NCBI GenBank assembly: GCA_012523385.1 | Contig: JAAYIO010000057.1 | Location: 1 to 16,623, forward strand | Reading direction: 5' to 3' | Source of the DNA: Methanomicrobiales archaeon | GTDB lineage: Archaea; Halobacteriota; Methanomicrobia; Methanomicrobiales; Methanomicrobiaceae | Length of the DNA stretch: 16,623 nt | Shown: positions 7,282-15,195 of the stretch, in pieces | Layout of the letters: each line of letters begins with the position of its first letter | Position numbering within the stretch: position 1 is the first letter of the stretch | Notes under the pieces: generated by a model | What the model was told of the DNA's origin: nothing | Database searches by the model: none | Seen by the model: only the letters and a program-made list of their open reading frames with translations | Program-made: the position numbers and the translations under genes

Positions 7282-8676
7282 ATGAAACCCTCCATTCGAG
7301 AACCACCATTTCGAACAAGTCTGTTCTGGTGTCCGGACTGTAACGTCCCCCTTATAGCATCTACCTGCGGATGCGGAGCATCAGGATATGAGATACCTCT
7401 CACGCGACCGCATGATGTCCGTCCTGCTCTTGAGCATGACCGGAATGTCATCCTAACCTACCTCAATACCCGATTTGGTATTGAAACCCTCCCCCAAATC
7501 CTTCTCCTCAATAAATCGGGAGGTATTGATCGGACAGACACTATAATCGCAAACGGTGTCCAGTTTGCCCGATTGACATTTGATCCGCTTCTGCGGGAAT
7601 ATACCATAGAACTCACCCCTGATGCCCTTCCGTTTGTTATTTCTGAGGTCACGAAAGGCATCGTTGATATCACTGATGAGGTAGCAGATGGAGCAAACCG
7701 TCACCTCGGTGGCAAAAATGTCGCCTGCAGATCAGATCTCACCGATGGGCCGGTTATCGTTCATGCTAACGGGCGATACGGAACCGGATGGTTACGAAAT
7801 AATAAAGTAAAGGTAAAAAGTCTGGGGAGACCCCGACCCGCAACACTTCCTGACCCCGACCGTGAGCAGGTGATACGCTGTAACAAACCTCATCTCAAAA
7901 ATCTGGAACGGCATGCCATACGGTTCATAAAAATGGAGAAGGACAGGCGTCCTGAGTGCAATGTTGCCTTCTCCGGCGGGAAAGACAGTGTCGTTGTCCG
8001 CGAACTCGCCCGGAAAGCAGGTGTCACCGACTGCTACTATATTGATACCGGGCTTGAATTTCCTGAAACCACTGAATTTGTCAAGTCACTCGCTATCCCA
8101 TTGACGCTCAGGGGTAGAGATTTTCAGGAAGGACTCAGTATAAATGGTGTTCCTGCAAAAGATGATCGATGGTGCTGTGAGTGGCTAAAACTTGAACCGG
8201 TACGGCAATGGAGAGAGACCTGTGGGGAATGTGTGACTGTTCAGGGAAACCGCTGGTATGAATCATTTGCACGGGCGGGACTGCCCGGCGTTGCCGTAAA
8301 TCCCTATTATTCCGGACAGATCAATTTATCCCCTATCCGTGGATGGAGGGCACTTGAAGTATTCCTGTATATCTGGTGGAGGGAACTCTCGATAAATCCA
8401 TTATACGAAATGGGATTCGAGCGCGTTGGGTGCTGGATGTGTCCTGCCATGCTTGAATCTGAATATGAGATTACGCGGGAACTTTATCATGATCGGACTC
8501 GCGAATGGGAGAAGATCCTTGCGAAATACGCTCAAAAGGAGCATATATCTGACGAGGCTATGAAATGCGGATGGTGGCGCTGGAAGAGTGCGCCACCGAA
8601 AATGGTGGAACTGATGAATGAGAGTGGCATTCAAATAAACTCTCAGAGATCTATAAAACCGAAAAATAAACGATAA
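7282..8676 (+). CDS. PAPS reductase superfamily protein with N-terminal zinc ribbon
   Basis: A 464-residue protein of the archaeal PP-loop/PAPS-reductase-like family. The N-terminus has a four-cysteine zinc-ribbon pattern (C17, C20, C29, C31: WCPDC...TCGCG). Residues of about 80-185 look like a PUA-type RNA-binding segment (VIVHANGRYGTGWLR). The PP-loop ATP site is SGGKDS at 231-236, followed by DTGLEFPETTEFV at 255-267. A CC pair (298-299) and CWMC (C384, C387) are about 84 residues apart, as in the iron-sulfur cluster motif of APS reductases. The C-terminal catalytic ECGxH motif of true APS/PAPS reductases is absent, so sulfate reduction is unlikely. A role in thiolation or sulfur transfer, perhaps on RNA, is an inference. 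It is monocistronic by position, divergent from purH. Confidence 0.86.
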   Translation: MKPSIREPPFRTSLFWCPDCNVPLIASTCGCGASGYEIPLTRPHDVRPALEHDRNVILTYLNTRFGIETLPQILLLNKSGGIDRTDTIIANGVQFARLTFDPLLREYTIELTPDALPFVISEVTKGIVDITDEVADGANRHLGGKNVACRSDLTDGPVIVHANGRYGTGWLRNNKVKVKSLGRPRPATLPDPDREQVIRCNKPHLKNLERHAIRFIKMEKDRRPECNVAFSGGKDSVVVRELARKAGVTDCYYIDTGLEFPETTEFVKSLAIPLTLRGRDFQEGLSINGVPAKDDRWCCEWLKLEPVRQWRETCGECVTVQGNRWYESFARAGLPGVAVNPYYSGQINLSPIRGWRALEVFLYIWWRELSINPLYEMGFERVGCWMCPAMLESEYEITRELYHDRTREWEKILAKYAQKEHISDEAMKCGWWRWKSAPPKMVELMNESGIQINSQRSIKPKNKR

Positions 8677-8683
8677 CCTCCCA

Positions 8684-8689
8684 TTTTTT
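8684..8689 (+). terminator. Oligo-T stop after the PAPS-reductase-like gene
   Basis: A run of six T follows the stop codon by seven bases, with no hairpin. It is plausible as a simple archaeal terminator isolating this gene from the chaperone operon. Confidence 0.4.
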
Positions 8690-8735
8690 GAAATTGAAGG
8701 ATATTGGCGGGAATTAAAACTTTGTAAAATACCAT

Positions 8736-8748
8736 AACTATATATAGA
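8736..8748 (+). promoter_or_regulatory. Promoter of the grpE-dnaK-dnaJ operon
   Basis: A clear TATA box, CTATATATA, lies within 8736-8748, with an A-rich stretch upstream. The expected start site is near 8768-8772, giving a leader of about 35 bases that contains GAGGT just before the grpE ATG. A perfect 8-bp palindrome GGCTAGCC (8751-8758) sits directly downstream of the TATA box and could be an operator. No bacterial CIRCE element is present. Confidence 0.6.
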
Positions 8749-8805
8749 ACGGCTAGCCATAAATTAAGTATACCAATCACTAAATGCCACTCGGCAGAGG
8801 TAATA

Positions 8806-9357
8806 ATGACAGAAAAACCGGACCTGAAAAAAGATGAAAAATCTGCACCTTCGGATGACACCCGGTCCTCTGATATGGCAGATACTAATCAGACTCCATC
8901 AACAGACGCAGAACGTCTGTTTGAACTCAAAAAAGAGTTTGATGAGCAAAAAAACCGTTATCTGCGTCTTGCTGCCGATTTCGAAAATTACAGGAAACGT
9001 GCCTCCAAGGAATCCGAGCAACGTTCAAACCGTGCTGTAGAACAATTGGCCCGTGATGTGTTGGTCATTGCTGACAACATCGAACGTGCACTGGCATCAG
9101 ACGAAAAAAATCTTCGTGAAGGTCTCAAACAGATTCACAAACTGCTTGAATCTATGTTGGATCGTCATGAAATTACCCGAATCGAGTGTCTGAATCTTCC
9201 GTTTGACCCGGAATCACAGGAAGCAGTGGCATATGTGCCTTCTAATGCTCCTGATGGCATCGTCATTGACGAGATCGAATCGGGGTATTGCAGAAAAGAC
9301 AAAGTAATCCGCTGCGCAAGAGTCGCAGTTTCACAGGGAAAAACAACAGAGGAGTAA
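8806..9357 (+). CDS. grpE: Nucleotide exchange factor GrpE
   Basis: A 183-residue co-chaperone that dimerises and opens the DnaK nucleotide site to release ADP. The first 35 residues are a charged, low-complexity, probably disordered tail. A long coiled-coil helix follows (about 36-115) with the family signature RYLRLAADFENYRKR at 51-65 and IADNIERAL at 88-95. The C-terminal beta domain carries NLPFDPESQEAV and the variant signature GYCRKDKVIRCARVAV (160-175). Length is normal. The ATG is preceded by GAGGT four bases away. The stop is five bases before dnaK, whose SD (GAGGAG) overlaps the end of grpE, so this is an operon. Confidence 0.96.
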   Translation: MTEKPDLKKDEKSAPSDDTRSSDMADTNQTPSTDAERLFELKKEFDEQKNRYLRLAADFENYRKRASKESEQRSNRAVEQLARDVLVIADNIERALASDEKNLREGLKQIHKLLESMLDRHEITRIECLNLPFDPESQEAVAYVPSNAPDGIVIDEIESGYCRKDKVIRCARVAVSQGKTTEE

Positions 9358-9362
9358 AAATT

Positions 9363-11210
9363 ATGGCATCAGAGAAAATTCTTGGAATAGACCTTGGTAC
9401 AACAAACTCCTGCATGTCGATCATGGAAGGCGGGAAATCCGTCGTTATTCCTAATGCAGAAGGAGGACGGACAACACCATCCGTTGTTGCATTCTCTAAA
9501 GAAGGAGAACGACTGGTTGGCAATGTCGCAAAACGTCAGGCAGTAGCAAATCCTGGTCGAACCATCCTGTCTATCAAACGTGACATGGGTTCAACAAAGA
9601 AAGTAAAGATTGATGACAAGGAATACACGCCACAGGAAATATCCGCTCTGATTCTTCAGAAGATGAAGACTGATGCAGAAGCATACCTCGGTGAAAAGAT
9701 AAACAAAGCCGTCATCACGGTGCCTGCCTACTTCAATGACTCCCAACGCCAGGCAACCAAAGATGCAGGAAAGATTGCCGGTCTTGAAGTTATGCGTATC
9801 ATCAATGAGCCCACCGCAAGTGCTCTTGCCTACGGCATTGACAAAGAGGAAGAAGCTACTATCCTTGTCTACGACCTTGGTGGCGGTACATTCGATGTCT
9901 CCATTATGACCCTTGGCGACGGTGTCTTTGAGGTACAGGCAACCGCCGGAGATAACCTCCTCGGTGGGGACGACTTCGATGAGCGTGTGGTAAAATACCT
10001 TATTGAAGAGTTCAAAAAGAAGGAAGGTATCGACCTCTCAAAAGACCCCATGGCCATGCAGCGTCTCCGCGATGCGGCGGAAAATGCCAAAAAGGAGCTT
10101 TCGACGCTTCAGAAGACCAATGTCAACCTCCCCTACATCACCACCGATGCAGCAGGGCCCAAATTCCTTGACATTGACCTGACCCGTGCAAAGTTTGAAC
10201 AGCTTATTGGAAGTCTCGTAGACAAAACACTGGGCCCAGTAAAGCAGGCGCTTAGCGATGCGGGTCTCACGGCAAGTGGCATCGATCACGTCCTTCTTGT
10301 TGGCGGCTCCACCCGTGTGCCACTGGTACAGGAAAAGGTCAAAGAGATTCTGAAAAAGGAAGCTGACAAAGGGATTAATCCCGATGAATGTGTGGCACTC
10401 GGTGCTGCAATTCAGGGTGGAGTATTAACCGGTGAAACAAAGGACATCGTTCTCCTTGATGTTACGCCACTCACCCTCTCCATTGAAACCATGGGCGGGA
10501 TTGCCACAAAACTCATTGAACGAAATACCACCATCCCTACACGAAAAAGCCAGATCTTTACGACTGCTGCAGATAAGCAGACCAGTGTGGAGATTCATGT
10601 CGTACAGGGCGAACGGGCACTTGCAAAAGACAACTTCACCCTTGGGAAATTCCAGCTAACTGGTATCCCACCAGCACCCCGGGGTATCCCGCAGATTGAG
10701 GTGGCATTCGATATCGATGCAAACGGCATCATCAATGTCTCAGCAAAAGATCTCGGAAGCGGAAACAAGCAGACCATCACCATCTCCGGTGACCGCAATC
10801 TCTCTGATGATGATATTGAAAAGATGGTCAACACTGCCAAGGAGTTTGAGGAAGAGGACAAGAAGAAGCGTGAAGAGATTGAAATCCACAATAACGCTGA
10901 TACGGCGGTCTTCACCTCAGAAAAACTCTTAAAGGATTCTGCAGACAAGATCACCGAAGCAGAAAAGAAATCCATTGAAGAAGCTGTTGAAAAGCTGAAA
11001 GCCGTCATTGAAGGCGATGATATAGAGGTCATCAAGACGGAAACCGAAGCACTCACAGAAGCTGTCTATACTGTAACCATCCGGCTGTATCAGGAAGCGT
11101 CGGCTGCAGCACAGGCAAGCGGTGAAACAGGCGATACTCAGGCATCTGCAAAAGACGATGACTCGGTTGTCGATGCAGATTATGAAGTCCACGAAGATAA
11201 GAAAGAGTGA
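9363..11210 (+). CDS. dnaK: Hsp70 molecular chaperone DnaK
   Basis: A 615-residue ATP-dependent cytosolic chaperone. The ATPase domain has IDLGTTNSC (9-17), VITVPAYFNDSQRQATKDAG (118-136), the phosphate-2 loop DLGGGTFDVS (171-180) and HVLLVGGSTRVP. The substrate domain begins after the linker DIVLLDVTPLTLSIETMGG. A helical lid follows and the tail is acidic (DADYEVHEDKKE). The short passage from SIKRDMG (70-76) straight to YTPQEIS lacks the extra segment of about 25 residues found in proteobacterial DnaK. This is the form seen in Gram-positive bacteria and other archaea and fits ancient transfer. The frame is open upstream to 9288, but the ATG at 9363 is chosen for its GAGGAG SD and the conserved N-terminus. 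Second gene of the chaperone operon. Confidence 0.98.
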   Translation: MASEKILGIDLGTTNSCMSIMEGGKSVVIPNAEGGRTTPSVVAFSKEGERLVGNVAKRQAVANPGRTILSIKRDMGSTKKVKIDDKEYTPQEISALILQKMKTDAEAYLGEKINKAVITVPAYFNDSQRQATKDAGKIAGLEVMRIINEPTASALAYGIDKEEEATILVYDLGGGTFDVSIMTLGDGVFEVQATAGDNLLGGDDFDERVVKYLIEEFKKKEGIDLSKDPMAMQRLRDAAENAKKELSTLQKTNVNLPYITTDAAGPKFLDIDLTRAKFEQLIGSLVDKTLGPVKQALSDAGLTASGIDHVLLVGGSTRVPLVQEKVKEILKKEADKGINPDECVALGAAIQGGVLTGETKDIVLLDVTPLTLSIETMGGIATKLIERNTTIPTRKSQIFTTAADKQTSVEIHVVQGERALAKDNFTLGKFQLTGIPPAPRGIPQIEVAFDIDANGIINVSAKDLGSGNKQTITISGDRNLSDDDIEKMVNTAKEFEEEDKKKREEIEIHNNADTAVFTSEKLLKDSADKITEAEKKSIEEAVEKLKAVIEGDDIEVIKTETEALTEAVYTVTIRLYQEASAAAQASGETGDTQASAKDDDSVVDADYEVHEDKKE

Positions 11211-11215
11211 GCAGG

Positions 11216-12346
11216 ATGTCCGGGAAAGATTACTATGACATCCTTAACGTTCCGCGTAATGCCGATGAAAAGGAACTCAAACGTGCATACCGGAGTCTGA
11301 CAAAGAAATTTCACCCGGACATTAACAAGGAGGAGGGCGCAGAAGAGAAGTTCAAAGACATCAATGAAGCCTACGATGTCCTCTCTGACAGGCAGAAACG
11401 GGCCCAGTATGATCAGATGGGTCATGATACCTATACCAGTGCGTCAAAAGGATCCTATCAGGGCGGTGGCTACGGATCCAGTGGCTTCAATGCAGACTTT
11501 GGCGGATTCGGGGATATCTTTGATTCATTCTTCGGTGGGGGCTCACGAGGCCCCCGTGGCCCCCAGCGTGGGTCTGACCTTTTAATGCGTATCCAAATCA
11601 GCCTGCGGGATGCCGTCTTTGGCGTCGACAGGGACATCGATGTGATGCATAATGAGCCCTGTACAGACTGTGGCGGAACCGGCAGTGCAACGAAAAAGAC
11701 GAATGTATGCCCCCGGTGTGGAGGGAGCGGTCAGGAACGTCGCGCTAACAATACGCCATTCGGTCAGTTTGTCAGTATGGTAACCTGTTCACAATGTAGC
11801 GGGTCCGGCCGGATTCCTGAAGAACGCTGCAAAACATGCAATGGTAGCGGTCATTCACGGGTGAAGAGGACTATTACCGTCAATATTCCCGCGGGTGTTG
11901 ACAGCGGTAATCGTTTGAGGATGGAAGGATACGGTGAAGCAGGGGATGCAGGTGCCCCGAATGGTGACCTCTATATTGAGATGCACGTTGTCGCACATCC
12001 TCAGTTCAGCCGTATTGGTGACAATCTTGAGACAAGTGCTGACATTACTCCCGCACACGCAACGCTTGAATCAATGAGCACCATTGAATCAATCGATGGC
12101 AGAAAGAGTGATGTGAAAGAGCCTGCGGGTGTTCAGTATAATACCGCACTCAAGATCTCCGGAGAGGGTGTTCGCCGGCGGGGAAGACCGGGAGACCTCC
12201 TTGTCAGAATAAAGATCGCCATTCCCAAACGTCTGAATGCACAAGAGAAAGAGCTCTATGAAAAGATTCTGGAACTGGAAGGAAAGAAAGAATCCGGAGC
12301 GGGCTCAAAGGGATTTTTTAAGGATCTAAAAGACAAAATGAAATAA
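11216..12346 (+). CDS. dnaJ: Chaperone DnaJ (type I Hsp40)
   Basis: A 376-residue co-chaperone that delivers substrates to DnaK and stimulates its ATPase. The J domain (1-70) has YYDILNVPRNA and the essential HPD at 33-35. A Gly/Phe-rich linker spans about 82-120 (GGFGDIFDSFFGGG). The zinc domain contains all four CxxCxGxG repeats: C149/C152, C165/C168, C191/C194 and C205/C208. Two beta-sandwich substrate domains follow, with GDLYIEMHV and GDLLVRIKI. The ATG at 11216 lies six bases after the dnaK stop. A GTG at 11207 would overlap dnaK by 4 bp and add MSR, but the ATG puts the conserved start at the usual place. It is the last gene of the operon, followed by a T-rich tract. Confidence 0.97.
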   Translation: MSGKDYYDILNVPRNADEKELKRAYRSLTKKFHPDINKEEGAEEKFKDINEAYDVLSDRQKRAQYDQMGHDTYTSASKGSYQGGGYGSSGFNADFGGFGDIFDSFFGGGSRGPRGPQRGSDLLMRIQISLRDAVFGVDRDIDVMHNEPCTDCGGTGSATKKTNVCPRCGGSGQERRANNTPFGQFVSMVTCSQCSGSGRIPEERCKTCNGSGHSRVKRTITVNIPAGVDSGNRLRMEGYGEAGDAGAPNGDLYIEMHVVAHPQFSRIGDNLETSADITPAHATLESMSTIESIDGRKSDVKEPAGVQYNTALKISGEGVRRRGRPGDLLVRIKIAIPKRLNAQEKELYEKILELEGKKESGAGSKGFFKDLKDKMK

Positions 12347-12352
12347 TCCCAA

Positions 12353-12369
12353 TTCTTTATTTTTAATTT
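12353..12369 (+). terminator. T-rich terminator after dnaJ
   Basis: TTCTTTATTTTTAATTT follows the dnaJ stop within seven bases. It is a plausible archaeal oligo-T terminator for the chaperone operon. Confidence 0.5.
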
Positions 12370-12375
12370 CGTAGC

Positions 12376-12385
12376 GGTATATATT
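12376..12385 (+). promoter_or_regulatory. TATA-like box upstream of the tRNA methyltransferase gene
   Basis: GGTATATATT lies about 70 bases before the ATG at 12454, predicting a leader of about 45 bases. It immediately follows the dnaJ terminator tract, as expected for an independent promoter. No SD is seen before the ATG. Confidence 0.45.
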
Positions 12386-12453
12386 CAGATACGCCTCCTG
12401 GTACCCGTTCCAAAGCAGTTATCTCTTTAGATGCAGTAGAATTATACCCGTAT

Positions 12454-13443
12454 ATGAAATGCATTTTTGAGCTCTCTGGAGAGCATCCTGAACTTCCGTT
12501 TGCAGAAGTTGAAACATTTGCCTGCATTGAAGAACAGGGAACCCAGGTGGCAATCGCTGAATGCCCCGACCCCAAAGCCTGTAGCAAACTTGCCATGGCA
12601 CATACGGTTATGGAATATCTGGGCAGGTGTGACCCGGATGAATCCAGTATCGTTTCTATGCTCAAAACACTGTCCATTACCACCGAACAGACGTTTGCTG
12701 CACGTGTTCGAAAGATGGAGGATGCAAGTCCTGAACTATCACAGCTCGCGCTTGAAAGGCTTATAGGGAGCAATATAAAAGGCCCGGTATCGTTGAATGC
12801 ACCAGAGGTAGAATATCGGGCGATTATTACCGCGAGCGCTTGCTATTTTGGCAGGGTTATTCTCACCATTGACCGAGGGAGTTATCAGTGCAGAAATCCA
12901 ATGAAGAGACCCTTCTTTCACCCCGGTGTGATGATGCCGATAACAGCCCGTACTCTGGTGAATCTCTCTCAGGCAAAAGTGGGTGATATTATCTGTGACC
13001 CGTTCTGTGGGACGGGTGGCGTTCTTTTAGAGGCAGAACTCTGTGGCATGAAGATCATCGGGAGCGATATGGACCCGATGATGATTGAGGGATGCCGTAA
13101 AAACCTCCCAGATGCGGATCTCTTTCTTGCGGATGCAACAAAACTTCCTCTGTGTGACCACTCTGTTGATTCTGTCGTAACTGACCTTCCTTATGGCCAC
13201 TCCGTATGTATCATGGCAGATTCTATGGATCAGCTTTACATCGATTCACTGCGGGAAATACAGAGAATTGTCAAGCCGGGGGGACGGTGTGTTATTGTGA
13301 CCCACGTAAACATCCAGACGCTTGCGGAAAAGGAATTTACGGTTGTCAAAAGATTTACTCAGCGTATTCACAAAAGTCTGACCCGTCAGATAATGATTCT
13401 GAAATCGCCTGAGGATAATCCGCCTAAAACGCCGATTGCATAG
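12454..13443 (+). CDS. trmG10: tRNA (guanine(10)-N2)-dimethyltransferase, Trm-G10 family
   Basis: A 329-residue archaeal tRNA methyltransferase (aTrm11) that uses SAM to make N2-methyl- and dimethylguanosine at tRNA position 10. The N-terminal half (about 40-145) fits a THUMP tRNA-binding region. It is joined through KRPFFHPGVMMPITARTLVN (151-170) to a Rossmann methyltransferase domain. That domain has the SAM loop DPFCGTGGVLLEA (182-194), an acidic residue after strand 2 in GSDMDPMMIEGC, and the catalytic motif IV DLPYG at 244-248, a variant of the usual DPPYG. Length is normal for the archaeal family. The start lacks an SD. The gene stands alone between the chaperone operon and the unrecognised gene downstream. 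The proline-to-leucine change in the D-P-P-Y motif is worth noting but should not abolish activity, since N/DLPY variants occur. Confidence 0.93.
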   Translation: MKCIFELSGEHPELPFAEVETFACIEEQGTQVAIAECPDPKACSKLAMAHTVMEYLGRCDPDESSIVSMLKTLSITTEQTFAARVRKMEDASPELSQLALERLIGSNIKGPVSLNAPEVEYRAIITASACYFGRVILTIDRGSYQCRNPMKRPFFHPGVMMPITARTLVNLSQAKVGDIICDPFCGTGGVLLEAELCGMKIIGSDMDPMMIEGCRKNLPDADLFLADATKLPLCDHSVDSVVTDLPYGHSVCIMADSMDQLYIDSLREIQRIVKPGGRCVIVTHVNIQTLAEKEFTVVKRFTQRIHKSLTRQIMILKSPEDNPPKTPIA

Positions 13444-13612
13444 TCCGGAAGGGTTCTTTGGATAGCATCACTCATCCTATGGATAAACGTTTTATTTCCT
13501 GAACGTTCGCCACTATAATATAGTATTCAGGTAAAGGTACTATCAGGCAACACGGATAAAATATCAATATCGTTATACTGTATTCCGCATTGCCTAGCGA
13601 AAAAGGTCTAAC
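13444..13612 (+). promoter_or_regulatory. Intergenic spacer with promoter of the 13613 gene
   Basis: No gene is seen in these 169 bases. A TATA-like GTTATACT (13572-13579) is 34 bases ahead of the ATG and would give a leader of about a dozen bases including AGGT (13604-13607) as a weak SD. Further upstream are short dyads: GAACGTTC (13501-13508), ACTAT-AAT-ATAGT (13512-13524), and CCTGAA/TTCAGG arms at 13498-13503 and 13526-13531. Their centres differ, so no single operator is defined. Confidence 0.4.
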
Positions 13613-14758
13613 ATGAATACTCTTAGGTGGATAAAGGAATCCTTCCGAATCGGTAGTCCGGATAAAGCAACGGCGATACGGGCAATCCGTCATCTGAAAA
13701 AGATCGAGAAGACACAACTTTTTTCTGATGATATTTCAACCATGCGTGCTGCAGAAGGGCGCTGGTTTGAATCACTGATGTATGAGATGTTGCTGGATTT
13801 TTCCCGCAAATCCACGAATCTTCGGTATATCGTCCGGAAGGGTGCAGTTGCACCATTTCCCTCTATTCCGGTAAAATTTGGTCAGAATGGTCTGTATTTC
13901 TCTAACCGCGGAGATATCAACATCCGTGGGAACGGTCAGGATATTGCAGAAGTTGACATGCTCTTTGTTGGTGGTGACGGAAAGATAGGGTTTGCAGAAG
14001 TTGTTACCTCTGGAACTGAACTAAAAGAACTCTATGCAGAGGTTAATTATAAAAAGAAACTTCTGGGTTATCTTTACGGACAAATAACGGTACCTTTTGT
14101 TCTTTTTTCTTCTGTTGACATCTCCCGTTCTTCTGTTGTTAAAAAACTGATGCGCGAAACAGAGAGCGTATTAATCGTCACAAAACCCTGTGAGACGTTA
14201 AAAACACTTTTGACCTGTTCTTCTACCAAAGGTGTTCCAAGAAAACCTCTCAGCCATGGAAAACTCATTGATGTGAAAGATATTCAGCCCCGCCGCCCTT
14301 TTGACTATAAGAAAATTCACGACTACCGAAGTGACCGCGTTCTTTCAGAAATTATTGCTAAAAGACCCATAGAACAGTTTCAGGAACAAGATGAACTGCC
14401 GCCTGTTGCCAAAAAATTGCTTCTGGGCGCTCTCCTTGACTCAGGGTCACAGGAGATCTGGCAAGGAAAAAAACTGCTCATAAAAGGAGTGTCGTATGAT
14501 TATGAGAGAATCTCAAAGGAATTTTCAAAAATAATAATAGCGCTTGATATTCCTGAATTTGAACCGGTCATTTATCTTAGGTCACGAAGTAAAAAAGAGT
14601 ATTTGAAAGTCGTTGTCAGAAAATCAGGAGGTTTCCGCGTTGAAAGTAAACGCACCCCTCAGATGACAGGATTTTTCCTCTGGCTTGAATCTCTCAAACC
14701 GACAATCGGGGCGATTCCGGCTCGAAATTATGCGGATATCTTCCTTACCCGCGCATGA
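13613..14758 (+). CDS. Unrecognised protein with PD-(D/E)XK-nuclease-like N-terminal half
   Basis: A 381-residue soluble, basic protein that I do not recognise. Residues 47-60 (AEGRWFESLMYEML) look like the first helix of a restriction-endonuclease-like fold, with E53 or E48 as the helix glutamate. Next come strand-like AEVDMLFVGGDGKIGFAEVVTSG (112-134), giving D115 and E129 in the spacing of the D...ExK motif, and a helix with YKKKLLGYLYGQ (146-157). The position of the ExK lysine is valine (V131), so the active site is degenerate or the lysine has migrated to K147-149. The layout recalls the ELD...IECKT pattern of Card1/Can2-type nucleases, but that is only a resemblance. The C-terminal half (about 200-381) shows no familiar motif. 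It has no signal peptide or membrane span. The ATG has a weak AGGT SD and its own putative TATA box. Confidence 0.75.
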   Translation: MNTLRWIKESFRIGSPDKATAIRAIRHLKKIEKTQLFSDDISTMRAAEGRWFESLMYEMLLDFSRKSTNLRYIVRKGAVAPFPSIPVKFGQNGLYFSNRGDINIRGNGQDIAEVDMLFVGGDGKIGFAEVVTSGTELKELYAEVNYKKKLLGYLYGQITVPFVLFSSVDISRSSVVKKLMRETESVLIVTKPCETLKTLLTCSSTKGVPRKPLSHGKLIDVKDIQPRRPFDYKKIHDYRSDRVLSEIIAKRPIEQFQEQDELPPVAKKLLLGALLDSGSQEIWQGKKLLIKGVSYDYERISKEFSKIIIALDIPEFEPVIYLRSRSKKEYLKVVVRKSGGFRVESKRTPQMTGFFLWLESLKPTIGAIPARNYADIFLTRA

Positions 14759-14767
14759 AAAAATGAG

Positions 14768-15172
14768 TTAATTATCGGATTTTTGCTCAGCAGATGGGTT
14801 TGCTACATATCCGCATTCATGATTTTTGATGCAACATTTTTCTTTATCCAAATCAGCACACCCTGCCATCTCAAGACGTTTGCCTTCAACAAGAGTCTCA
14901 ACAACTTTTCTGCGGCCTTCGTGGAGATCACGCCAGAGTGTTTTTCGGGAAATTCCCATCTTTTCTGCTGCAGATTCCTGATTATAATCCAGCAAATCAA
15001 CCAGTCTGAGGGCTTCAAGTTCTCCCGGTTCAAGTATAATCACGCCACCCTCTGCGTCAGGATGGCAGCATGGCTCAAAACAGCGATATTGTGAATCTTT
15101 ATTCAGGAATCTTCTTTTACGGGGTCTCCCTCGCTGCGGAGGAGTATCTCCCCCGGAATTAAGCCTTCTCAT
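14768..15172 (-). CDS. DUF134 (UPF0251) family predicted DNA-binding protein
   Basis: A 134-residue protein of the DUF134 family, widespread in archaea and bacteria and predicted to bind DNA with a sigma-like helix-turn-helix. The landmarks are RGRPRKRRF (14-22), the core ELEALRLVDLLDYNQESAAEKMGIS (51-75) and SRKTLWRDLHEGRRKVVETLVEGK (75-98), the helix-turn-helix region. Cysteines and histidines cluster on both sides: C31, C35, C36, H37 and C105, C113, C114, H118, C120. This suggests a metal or redox site, an inference. The ATG has no SD, and a TATA-like element lies about 30 bases upstream, which is leaderless spacing. The target is unknown. It is convergent with the unrecognised gene, 9 bp away, and downstream of the dph6 pair. 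Confidence 0.88.
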   Translation of the reverse strand: MRRLNSGGDTPPQRGRPRKRRFLNKDSQYRCFEPCCHPDAEGGVIILEPGELEALRLVDLLDYNQESAAEKMGISRKTLWRDLHEGRRKVVETLVEGKRLEMAGCADLDKEKCCIKNHECGYVANPSAEQKSDN

Positions 15173-15195
15173 CTGTAGTGAACCATCTATTGGCA

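Noticed and set aside
7282..8676. A genuine assimilatory APS/PAPS reductase
   Set aside because: The C-terminal catalytic Cys motif (ECGxH) is absent and the protein carries extra zinc-ribbon and PUA-like parts.
8690..8805. A bacterial HrcA/CIRCE operator before grpE
   Set aside because: The inverted repeat TTAGCACTC-N9-GAGTGCTAA or anything close to it is not present.
9288..9362. A 25-residue extension of DnaK overlapping grpE
   Set aside because: DnaK proteins begin just before IDLGTTNS, and the ATG at 9363 has a strong SD.
13498..13531. One large operator made of the CCTGAA/TTCAGG and ACTAT/ATAGT arms
   Set aside because: The two dyads have different centres (about 13514.5 and 13518) and lie far upstream of the likely TATA box.
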